Assembly (NCBI GenBank): GCA_964650405.1
Contig: CAZYTO010000169.1
Coordinates: 1 to 12,640, forward strand
Direction: 5' to 3'
From: CAZYTO01 sp964650405
GTDB lineage: Bacteria > Acidobacteriota > Thermoanaerobaculia > Gp7-AA8
DNA length: 12,640 nucleotides
Position numbers and translations under genes: made by a program. Below the pieces are notes generated by a model that worked only from the letters and a program-made list of their open reading frames with translations, was not told the DNA's origin and did no database searches. Shown here one piece after another: positions 1 through 6,400 of this stretch. The stretch's first letter is position 1, and the number at the start of each line of letters is the position of its first letter.

Positions 1-201
1 CGGGTACACAGCGTGTAACCGTCGGTTACGCCGTGCGTCCCATCGGGTACACAGCGTGTAACCGTCGGTTACGCCGTGTGTCCCACCGGGTACACAGCGT
101 GTAACCGTCGGTTACGCCATGCGTCCCGCCGGTTACGCCGCGTGTCATCGTCGGTTACACCGTGCGTCCCGCCGGGTACACGGCGTGTCACCACCGGCTA
201 C
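1..201. repeat. 43-bp tandem repeat array with internal dyad
   Basis: Units start at 1, 44, 87, 130 and 173, an exact 43-base period. The array enters from outside the window and decays after the fourth unit. Units 1-3 each contain the perfect dyad GTAACC-GTC-GGTTAC (15-29, 58-72, 101-115), set in a longer imperfect dyad running from GGGTACACA to GCGTCCC. Unit 4 has lost the left half of the dyad. Because 43 is not a multiple of 3, open frames crossing the array are accidental. From 202 to 274 I see only GC-rich spacer with a small ACGCC-TCC-GGCGT hairpin. Function unknown. Confidence 0.85.
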
Positions 202-274
202 TCTCCCGGACGCCTCCGGCGTTGCCCGCCGCCCACCCTCTCTTCGGCCCACCACCGGACGACCCCTCGTGCCT

Positions 275-754
275 TCACTCCCGATACGGAAACTGGAACG
301 CCCGCCGGAACCCGGGGATGCAGGCATCGAGCAGCGGGGACTCGTCCGAGGCGAGACCGAGCAGGTGACGCTGCAGGAACGTGCTCACGTCCAACTGCCG
401 CTGCTTCGCCAGCACCTCCAGCATTCGCACCTGATACTCCGGGACGACGGCCGTGAGCGTCACCGGGCGGAGGAGCTTCGGCAGGGGGCCTGGCGCTTCC
501 TCGCCGAGAGACGCGAAGATCTGCTCCAGCGGCCAGGTACGGAGGGCGAGGTAGGCGACGTCGGCCCAGGGGAGGACCGTCTCGCCGCCGGAACACTCGG
601 CGGTCAGCTCGCCGGCAGCGATCTCGCCCTCGATCGCTGTCTGGTCCATTCCGACCAGCGCGGCAGCTTCGTGAACGGTGTAGCTGCGACGCTCGATAAA
701 GATGTCGGCGACTCGTTCCGTGATCGTGTCGGTGACTTCGTCGATCGTTGTCAT
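275..754 (-). CDS. Two-part DNA-binding protein (excisionase-like HTH plus ribbon-helix-helix-like C-terminus), function unknown
   Basis: This 159-residue protein is probably a transcription factor or an antitoxin-like repressor. Residues about 24-50 (SYTVHEAAALVGMDQTAIEG onward) read as an excisionase/MerR-type helix-turn-helix, followed by LPWADVAYLAL, the usual wing-to-helix pattern of that fold. Residues about 100-138 (LTAVVPEYQVRMLEVLAK, then DVSTFLQRHLLG) look like a strand-helix-helix RHH unit. I do not recognise the family. It is divergent from the XRE gene that starts near 821, and the roughly 65-base gap holds a 7-bp-arm palindrome that could serve as a shared operator. ATG at 754 is the first plausible start. 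The coding sequence is high GC, like the core genome. The domain reading is by eye. Confidence 0.7.
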   Translation of the reverse strand: MTTIDEVTDTITERVADIFIERRSYTVHEAAALVGMDQTAIEGEIAAGELTAECSGGETVLPWADVAYLALRTWPLEQIFASLGEEAPGPLPKLLRPVTLTAVVPEYQVRMLEVLAKQRQLDVSTFLQRHLLGLASDESPLLDACIPGFRRAFQFPYRE

Positions 755-765
755 GTGAGGCTATC

Positions 766-783
766 GTCTATACGGCTATAGAC
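766..783. promoter_or_regulatory. Palindromic operator candidate between divergent regulators
   Basis: GTCTATA-CGGC-TATAGAC is a perfect inverted repeat with 7-base arms and a 4-base spacer. It lies between the minus-strand start at 754 and the plus-strand start at 821. Both arms contain TATA(G/C)-like hexamers that could act as -10 elements, one per direction. Binding of one or both HTH proteins here would autoregulate the pair. This rests on position and symmetry only. Confidence 0.55.
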
Positions 784-820
784 CATCGACGCAAGCCTTA
801 CGTTGCGGTGGAATGCCGCC

Positions 821-1069
821 GTGCGACGCAAGACACCAGAGGCTGAAATCTTCGGAAGAACGCTGAAGCGTCTCCGGGAGGAAGCGGAGCTTTCGCAGGA
901 GCGGCTCGCCCAGGAAGCCGGTCTCACAACCGGCTACATCAGCGATCTGGAACGTGGCCTGAAAGCCCCTGGCCTCGCGACGATCATCCAGCTCGCGTCG
1001 GCGCTCGGTGTGTCTCCGTCGGAGATGCTCAAGGACTTCACGCCTGGAGTGCTTCGGAAGTTGAAGTAG
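821..1069 (+). CDS. XRE-family helix-turn-helix transcriptional regulator
   Basis: A single-domain Cro/CI-type regulator of 82 residues from GTG 821. The HTH runs from IFGRTLKRLREEAELSQERL to GLTTGYISDLERGLKAPGL, then IIQLASALGVSPSEML. That is the full five-helix XRE core with the usual Q in helix 2 and the S-D-LERG recognition segment. An in-frame TTG at 803 would add six residues (MRWNAA). I prefer GTG 821 because a weak GGTGGA lies a suitable distance upstream and because most XRE proteins start shortly before the first helix. It is divergent from the HTH/RHH gene and is the natural candidate to bind the palindrome at 766-783. Targets unknown. Confidence 0.88.
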   Translation: MRRKTPEAEIFGRTLKRLREEAELSQERLAQEAGLTTGYISDLERGLKAPGLATIIQLASALGVSPSEMLKDFTPGVLRKLK

Positions 1070-1091
1070 TAGGCGCGCGCCACTTCCGACA

Positions 1092-1106
1092 TGCCACACT
1101 GTGGCA
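1092..1106. promoter_or_regulatory. Perfect 7-bp-arm palindrome upstream of lipoprotein gene
   Basis: TGCCACA-C-TGTGGCA is a perfect dyad in the 107-base gap between the XRE gene and the lipoprotein gene. A TAGAAT hexamer at 1147-1152 could be the -10 element of the downstream gene, but I see no convincing -35. The dyad would lie upstream of such a promoter, so it could be an activator site. It could also be a small hairpin at the end of the XRE transcript; there is no U-tract. Confidence 0.4.
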
Positions 1107-1176
1107 CCTGAAGGAAGAAGTACGTCGTCGCGACGCTTCCAAGGGCTAGAATAGCCACACAACCATAGGAGATCGC

Positions 1177-1551
1177 ATGATGAAAAGGACCGTTTTCGGT
1201 TTAATGGCCCTCTTTTTGTTCGCAGCGTGCCCTGCGGACATGTGGATACCTATCGAAACGGTGCCGCGTGTGGCGGTGCCATTCCAACACGTTCAGTTCA
1301 TCGATTCCGTGCCGGACAGGCCGTATACGGTAGTCGGCATCATCACGCCACCGACCGGGGAATACGAGACTGAAGCCGAGGCAGTAAAGGCGATCCGAAA
1401 AGAGGCAGCCAAGCATGGAGCTGATGCAGTTTTCATTGAGTCGAAGAGCGAATCCACGGGTTGGAAGTTCGACTCGGGCTTCTTGGGTGCCAAAGGCGGA
1501 GCCGTGAAGGAAATGGAATTTCGCGCCAAGGCGATCGTGTGGCAGAAGTAG
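1177..1551 (+). CDS. Small putative lipoprotein, function unknown
   Basis: The 124-residue product begins with a lipoprotein signal: MMKRTV, a hydrophobic stretch GLMALFLF, then the lipobox-like FAAC with Cys at residue 18. The mature part holds PYTVVGIITPP, EAVKAIRKEAAKHGADAVFI and a C-terminal FRAKAIVWQK. This layout resembles small bacterial envelope proteins in which an alpha/beta domain exposes a conserved GADAV-type segment (YbjQ/RcsF-like fold). That fold is a guess from pattern. AGGAG at 1167-1171 lies 5 bases before ATG 1177 and 8 before ATG 1180, so either Met may start. GC is clearly lower than in the flanking genes. It is followed after 12 bases by the next gene, so the two may be co-transcribed. 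Confidence 0.78.
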   Translation: MMKRTVFGLMALFLFAACPADMWIPIETVPRVAVPFQHVQFIDSVPDRPYTVVGIITPPTGEYETEAEAVKAIRKEAAKHGADAVFIESKSESTGWKFDSGFLGAKGGAVKEMEFRAKAIVWQK

Positions 1552-1563
1552 CAGATTAGGATC

Positions 1564-2256
1564 GTGGACAGCTCACTTGCGTTACCCGCCTTCTTTTCTG
1601 CGGTCGGTGCTGCCGCCGGTCTACTTCTTCAACAGACGATCGACCTCTTGAAACTGAGGACGGCGCACGTTAATGAGCTAAAACGTCGCTTCTTCGAACT
1701 GAAGTTTCAGACCGCAATTGATCTTGCGAGAGCTCTCGACGCACTCGTCGCTTGTCATCAAGCGAGGCTTGCAGAAGCCACGGAGCGCACGCGAGATGAC
1801 GAGAACTTCAGCATGCTCGCACCGTCCCGCGATGTGGTGGGAGTTCAAGCGAAAGCACTTGAGAAAGACTTCGACCGATACACGGCTGCGTTCGCCGTAC
1901 AGGAACTGCTGTTTGCGACGCCTGTCGTTACGGCTCTAACTGAGGGAGGAGTTGTAGTATTCGAGCTCATGGCGGCCTGGCGGAAATTCGATGAGGATTG
2001 GGACGAATTGGTCAAGGAACTAGCCAACCTCATTCCTGATGAACGCATGAATGCGCTCCGAAGACAGCGCGAATTGAGCGAGTATGACGAGTCTGCACGT
2101 GAGGAATTGGTTTGCCGGATGGCGGCATATAAATCTCGAAACGGAAAGCTTCGAGCACAGCTGTCACGCTTGGCTTCCTTGACGGTACGTGCTGAAGCAC
2201 ATCGGCGTTCCGTGCTGCTCGCAATTCGAACAGAACTAAAGGCTTACCACGTTTGA
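1564..2256 (+). CDS. Membrane-anchored alpha-helical protein, function unknown
   Basis: The 230-residue product has one N-terminal hydrophobic segment (residues about 5-22, LALPAFFSAVGAAAGLLL). A long, charged, mostly helical body follows, rich in Arg, Glu and Leu and suggestive of coiled coil (for example QTIDLLKLRTAHVNELKRRF and LRRQRELSEYDESAREEL). I recognise no catalytic motif. The start is GTG 1564, 12 bases after the lipoprotein stop. The only purine-rich element (TTAGGA) is too close to be a good ribosome site, so translation may be coupled to the upstream gene. Lower GC than the surrounding genes suggests acquired DNA. It ends 73 bases from rtcR, to which it is convergent. Confidence 0.68.
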   Translation: MDSSLALPAFFSAVGAAAGLLLQQTIDLLKLRTAHVNELKRRFFELKFQTAIDLARALDALVACHQARLAEATERTRDDENFSMLAPSRDVVGVQAKALEKDFDRYTAAFAVQELLFATPVVTALTEGGVVVFELMAAWRKFDEDWDELVKELANLIPDERMNALRRQRELSEYDESAREELVCRMAAYKSRNGKLRAQLSRLASLTVRAEAHRRSVLLAIRTELKAYHV

Positions 2257-2294
2257 ATGTGTCTTCGATGGCAACCGCCCGGTTTGCCCCGCTT

Positions 2295-2329
2295 TGATCC
2301 TTCGCTCCCGCCCGTGCCACCGCCCGCGC

Positions 2330-2339
<10 letters not shown>
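2295..2339 (-). repeat. 45-bp dispersed repeat arm (copy 1)
   Basis: Read on the minus strand this begins TTCATCCTGAGCG, has a G-rich middle, and ends GGGAGCGAAGGATCA. It matches both arms of the palindrome at 5814-5931 and the copy at 9069-9113, all 45 bases long. Its tip overlaps the rtcR 3' end: the last two Ser codons and the TGA stop of rtcR lie inside the repeat. It sits between two convergent genes. Confidence 0.8.
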
Positions 2340-3928
<1,589 letters not shown>

Positions 3929-3998
3929 ATGCGATGCAATTCTAATCGTGTAGACCGCTGGATAAGAAAAGAATAGGCCATCGGGGCGGGTAGAATGG

Positions 3999-4018
3999 GC
4001 GCAATCAGCAATTTGCGC
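3999..4018. promoter_or_regulatory. Candidate RtcR upstream activating site and/or IHF site
   Basis: GCGCAA at 3999-4004 and TTGCGC at 4013-4018 form a perfect 6-base inverted repeat with an 8-base spacer, about 40-55 bases upstream of the -24 element. The overlapping bases 4003-4015 (AATCAGCAATTTG) also fit the IHF consensus WATCARNNNNTTR exactly. Sigma-54 promoters typically need an activator site plus a bending protein, so either reading fits. The sequence alone cannot separate them. Confidence 0.45.
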
Positions 4019-4054
4019 TGCGTTTTCAGTAGCTTGCACAGGAAGAGCCCGACA

Positions 4055-4070
4055 TGGCACTCCGCTCGCC
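4055..4070 (+). promoter_or_regulatory. Sigma-54 (-24/-12) promoter for rsr-Y RNA-rtcBA
   Basis: TGGCAC (4055-4060), then TCCGC, then TCGCC (4066-4070) matches the TGGCAC-N5-TTGCW consensus with one change in the -12 box. The invariant GG (4056-4057) and GC (4068-4069) are separated by exactly 10 bases. Transcription would start near 4080, leaving a leader of about 30 bases with a strong ribosome site AAGGAGG (4095-4101), 8 bases before ATG 4110. The divergent sigma-54 activator RtcR supports the call. Confidence 0.8.
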
Positions 4071-4109
4071 TATGAGAGAGGACAACAACCTGGCAAGGAG
4101 GCAACGAAC

Positions 4110-5723
4110 ATGGCGAACAAGAATCTTTTCCGGTCGATCGCAGGCAAGCTCGTTCCGAAGGCGACTTCGGTCAACGAGGCCGGCGGACGGGCCTACGCGC
4201 TGACGCCGAAGCAGGCGCTGGCGCAGTTCGCGTCCACCGGTTGCCTGAGCCGGACGTTCTACGCCTCGGCGGAGGATCAACTGGCTGACGTGCTGGCGCT
4301 GTGCGAAGGCGTCGAGCCGGCCTTCATCGCGCAGACGGCCCTCTGGGCGCGCCGGCGCGGCTACATGAAGGACATGCCGGCCGTCCTCTGCGCGGTGCTG
4401 GCCACGAAGGACACGGCGCTGCTCGAGCAGGTCTTCCCGCTGGTCATCGACAACGGCCGGATGCTGCGGAATTTCGTGCAGGTGATCCGGTCGGGAGCGG
4501 TGGGGCGGAAGTCGCTGGGCACGGCGCCGAAGCGGATGATCCGGAAGTGGCTGGAGGGGCGTGACGACAACGCGCTGTTCCGCGATTCGATCGGCAACGC
4601 GCCATCGCTGGCGGACGTGATCAAGATGGTGCACCCGAAGCCGGCCGCCGCCGGGCGTGAAGCGCTCTACGGCTACCTGATCGGGCGGAAGCACGACGCG
4701 GAGAAGCTGCCGGCGGTCGTGCGGGAGTACGAGGCGTTCAAGGAAGGAGTGGCGAAGGACGTACCGGACGTGCCGTTCCTGATGCTGACGTCGTTGACGC
4801 TGGACAACCGGGCCTGGGCCTCAATCGCGCGGAATGCATCGTGGCAGACGACCCGGATGAACCTGAACACGTTCGCGCGGCACGGCCTCTTCGCGAGCGA
4901 GGAGCTGACGAAGTTGATTGCAGCGCGGCTGGCCGATCCGGACGCGGTGCGGAAGGCGAAGGTCTTCCCGTACCAGTTGATGACGGCGTACCTGGCTGCA
5001 GGCGAAGACGTGCCGAACGTCGTACGCGACGCGCTGCACGACGGGATGGAGGTGGCAACGGAGAATGTGCCGGTGATCGAAGGGAAGGTCTACGTCTGCC
5101 CGGACGTGTCGGGCTCGATGAGCTCGGCCGCGACGGGAGTGCGGAAGGGGGCGACATCGGTGGTGCGGTGTATCGACGTGGCGGCGCTGGTGGCCGCGGC
5201 GATCGTGCGGAAGAACCCGACGGCGGAGGTGCTGCCGTTCGAGACGGACGTGGTGAACGTGCGCATCGAGCGGCGCGACTCGGTGATGACCAACGCGCAG
5301 AAGCTGGCGGCGGTGGGTGGAGGCGGAACGACGTGCAGCGCGCCGCTGGCGAAGCTGAACAAGCGGAACGCCGAGGGTGACCTGGTGGTCTTCGTCTCGG
5401 ACAACGAGTCGTGGGCAGACCCGCAGAACGGCCGCGGTACGGCCATGATGGAGGAGTGGAGCAGGTTCCAGAGCCGGAATCCGGGAGCGCGCCTGGTCTG
5501 CATCGACGTGCAGCCGTATGCCACGACGCAGGCCCAGTCGCGCGAGGACGTCCTGAACATCGGCGGTTTCAGCGATGCCGTTTTCGACGTCGTGGCCCAG
5601 TTCGCCGCCGGAAAGATGGACGCCGACCTGTTCGTTAACGAAATCGAAAAGGGGCCGAATGCTGTCGCGGACTACATTCAAACATGTTCTGTCTCGACAA
5701 ACGTTGTCGGCTCCACTGAATGA
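4110..5723 (+). CDS. rsr: Rsr, bacterial Ro60 (TROVE plus vWA) RNA-binding protein
   Basis: A 537-residue orthologue of Ro60, close to the length of the animal protein. Residues about 10-310 are the helical-repeat TROVE ring that binds Y RNA on its outer face and single-stranded 3' ends of misfolded RNA in its hole (ALTPKQALAQFASTGCLSRT, the LWARRRGYMKD region). Residues about 322-500 form the von Willebrand A domain. Its MIDAS is intact: DVSGSMSS with D332, S334 and S336, then Thr 407/408 in GGGGTTC, and D431 in VSDNESW. AAGGAGG at 4095-4101 supports ATG 4110. It is the first gene of the RtcR-controlled operon. The three Y RNAs directly downstream are its likely partners. Ro60-Y RNA particles in other bacteria guide exoribonucleases and take part in RNA quality control. 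Confidence 0.96.
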   Translation: MANKNLFRSIAGKLVPKATSVNEAGGRAYALTPKQALAQFASTGCLSRTFYASAEDQLADVLALCEGVEPAFIAQTALWARRRGYMKDMPAVLCAVLATKDTALLEQVFPLVIDNGRMLRNFVQVIRSGAVGRKSLGTAPKRMIRKWLEGRDDNALFRDSIGNAPSLADVIKMVHPKPAAAGREALYGYLIGRKHDAEKLPAVVREYEAFKEGVAKDVPDVPFLMLTSLTLDNRAWASIARNASWQTTRMNLNTFARHGLFASEELTKLIAARLADPDAVRKAKVFPYQLMTAYLAAGEDVPNVVRDALHDGMEVATENVPVIEGKVYVCPDVSGSMSSAATGVRKGATSVVRCIDVAALVAAAIVRKNPTAEVLPFETDVVNVRIERRDSVMTNAQKLAAVGGGGTTCSAPLAKLNKRNAEGDLVVFVSDNESWADPQNGRGTAMMEEWSRFQSRNPGARLVCIDVQPYATTQAQSREDVLNIGGFSDAVFDVVAQFAAGKMDADLFVNEIEKGPNAVADYIQTCSVSTNVVGSTE

Positions 5724-5731
5724 AGGACGAA

Positions 5732-5760
5732 GGGCGCCGGCCGTACGCGGGCCGGCGCCC
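5732..5760 (+). terminator. Strong hairpin after rsr (terminator-like or processing site)
   Basis: GGGCGCCGGCC (5732-5742) and GGCCGGCGCCC (5750-5760) form a perfect 11-bp GC stem with a 7-base loop, 8 bases after the rsr stop. No U-tract follows (TGAAGGAG), so it is not a classical intrinsic terminator. It could attenuate, protect the rsr mRNA 3' end or mark cleavage between rsr and the Y RNAs. Confidence 0.6.
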
Positions 5761-5813
5761 TGAAGGAGTGAGAGAGTTGGAGGAGTGGTTAGTGGTGAGT
5801 GGTTAGACGATTT

Positions 5814-5931
5814 GTCATCCTGAGCGGCGGGTGGCGGTTGGGTGGGAGCGAAGGATCTCTTGTGCAACGTACGACTGTGTACTCGCAGATCCTTCGCTCC
5901 CACCGCGCCACCACCCCTCGCTCAGGATGAC
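5814..5931. repeat. 118-bp palindromic element: two 45-bp arms around a 28-base loop
   Basis: The left arm 5814-5858 begins GTCATCCTGAGCGG and ends GGGAGCGAAGGATCT. The right arm 5887-5931 is its imperfect inverted copy; the arm ends are perfect and the G-rich middle has drifted. The loop is 5859-5886. Single arms recur at 2295-2339 and 9069-9113. This looks like a non-autonomous, MITE/REP-like intergenic element; I see no target duplication. In the rsr transcript it would fold into a long hairpin ending 10 bases before the first Y RNA. The preceding stretch 5775-5805 is a simple GTGGTTAG/GTGAG-type repeat. Confidence 0.85.
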
Positions 5932-5941
5932 ACCGGGAATC

Positions 5942-6060
5942 GCGGCGAATGCCTGGAGGACTACATCAATCGTTGGTTGCCGGTTCGAGTCCGGTCCGGC
6001 CGCAAGGCTGGTAGCTCAATGGATAGAGCAGCGGAACGTCTTCCGAATCCTTGTCGCCGC
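5942..6060 (+). ncRNA. yrlA: Y RNA 1, YrlA-like, with circularly permuted tRNA domain
   Basis: A 119-base RNA with paired ends: GCGGCGA (5942-5948) with TCGCCGC (6054-6060), then GAGGA (5956-5960) with TCCTT (6048-6052). This forms the expected Ro60-binding stem with an asymmetric internal loop. The upper part is a tRNA opened at the variable loop. The T-arm is GCCGG-TTCGAGT-CCGGT (5979-5995). The acceptor 3' strand CCGGCC (5996-6001) is closed by a GCAA tetraloop (6002-6005) onto GGCTGG (6006-6011). T6012-A6013 occupy positions 8-9. The D-arm is GCTC-AATGGATA-GAGC (6014-6029), and the anticodon-like arm is CGGAA-CGTC-TTCCG (6032-6045). TTTTT (6061-6065) follows the closing stem and could end transcription. 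The position between rsr and rtcB matches the Salmonella yrl genes. Confidence 0.9.
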
Positions 6061-6064
6061 TTTT

Positions 6065-6175
6065 TCGTTGTCCGTTGTTCGTTGATCGTTGTTCGTGGCA
6101 TGGTCGAAATCGTTAGACGGAAGAATGAACTGCGAACGGGTCAGACATCGACGAACAACGAACAACGGACAACGA
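6065..6175. repeat. 20-bp perfect inverted repeat between Y RNA 1 and Y RNA 2
   Basis: The 20 bases 6065-6084 (TCGTTGTCCGTTGTTCGTTG) are perfectly inverted at 6156-6175. The arms are low-complexity, built on CGTTGTT/AACAACG words, and both flanks carry further degenerate copies (6085-6096, 6150-6156, 6174-6182). The 71-base interior (6085-6155) shows no gene. As RNA it would make a long hairpin insulating the two Y RNAs. It looks like a mobile or slippage-derived intergenic repeat. Confidence 0.75.
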
Positions 6176-6185
6176 AGAACGAAAT

Positions 6186-6270
6186 CAGCGAATGCCGCCG
6201 GGAGTACATGTTCTGCGGTCTCGACCCCGCCCGCGCCTCGGCGCGGAACTCTCGGTACACCTTGTCGCTG
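6186..6270 (+). ncRNA. Y RNA 2, reduced tRNA mimic (T-arm/acceptor minihelix)
   Basis: An 85-base RNA carrying the same 5' block (GCGAATGCC at 6188-6196, GGAGTACA at 6201-6208) and 3' block (CCTTGTCGC at 6260-6268) as its neighbours, with identical spacing in the 5' block. The ends pair as CAGCGA/TCGCTG. Relative to copies 1 and 3, one G-C pair has become A-T (6187/6269), a compensatory change. The stem continues as GTAC (6204-6207) with GTAC (6255-6258). Inside are GCGG-TCTCGACC-CCGC (6215-6230) and, immediately abutting, CCGCGC-CTCG-GCGCGG (6231-6246). That order is the T-arm followed by a tetraloop-closed 6-bp acceptor stem of copy 1, without D and anticodon arms. Confidence 0.78.
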
Positions 6271-6298
6271 TACATGCTCAGACAAGAAAACAACGAAC

Positions 6299-6363
6299 CG
6301 CGGCGAATGCCTGAGGGACTACAAACCAACCACCGTCGTCTCTCATACGACCTTGTCGCCGCG
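6299..6363 (+). ncRNA. Y RNA 3, minimal Ro-binding stem
   Basis: A 65-base RNA whose ends pair perfectly over 8 bp (CGCGGCGA 6299-6306 with TCGCCGCG 6356-6363). It shares GCGAATGCC (6303-6311), GGACTACA (6316-6323) and CCTTGTCGC (6351-6359) with the other copies. Above the shared stem there is only a small hairpin, TCGT-CTCTCAT-ACGA (6336-6350), and an unpaired A/C-rich strand ACAAACCAACCACC. No tRNA-like arm can be drawn, so it would bind Ro60 without the tRNA-mimic module. It has no U-tract of its own; the next hairpin is at 6372-6390. Confidence 0.75.
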
Positions 6364-6371
6364 ACTTCGGA

Positions 6372-6390
6372 TCGTGGACGATCTCCACGA
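6372..6390 (+). other. Small hairpin downstream of Y RNA 3
   Basis: TCGTGGA (6372-6378) and TCCACGA (6384-6390) form a perfect 7-bp stem with loop CGATC. It lies 8 bases after the closing stem of Y RNA 3 and may delimit its 3' end. There is no U-tract. Confidence 0.45.
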
Positions 6391-6400
6391 CGAACAGTTC

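Noticed and set aside
1..201. CRISPR array
   Set aside because: The units are contiguous 43-base tandem copies with no unique spacers between them, and there are no cas genes nearby.
4031..4038. Alternative sigma-54 -12 box (CTTGCA) for rsr
   Set aside because: There is no GG at the required 10-base spacing upstream (4024-4025 is TT); the element at 4055-4070 fits better.
3929..4060. 44-residue N-terminal extension of RtcR
   Set aside because: The known RtcR N-terminus aligns with ATG 3928, and the extension would cross the sigma-54 promoter and upstream site of rsr.
6006..6050. Ordinary tRNA gene (GGCTGGTAGCTCAATGG-like 5' half)
   Set aside because: The D-arm is perfect, but no T-arm or 3' acceptor strand follows. 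Those elements lie upstream in permuted order, and the anticodon loop has only 4 bases, so this is the tRNA-like domain of a Y RNA.
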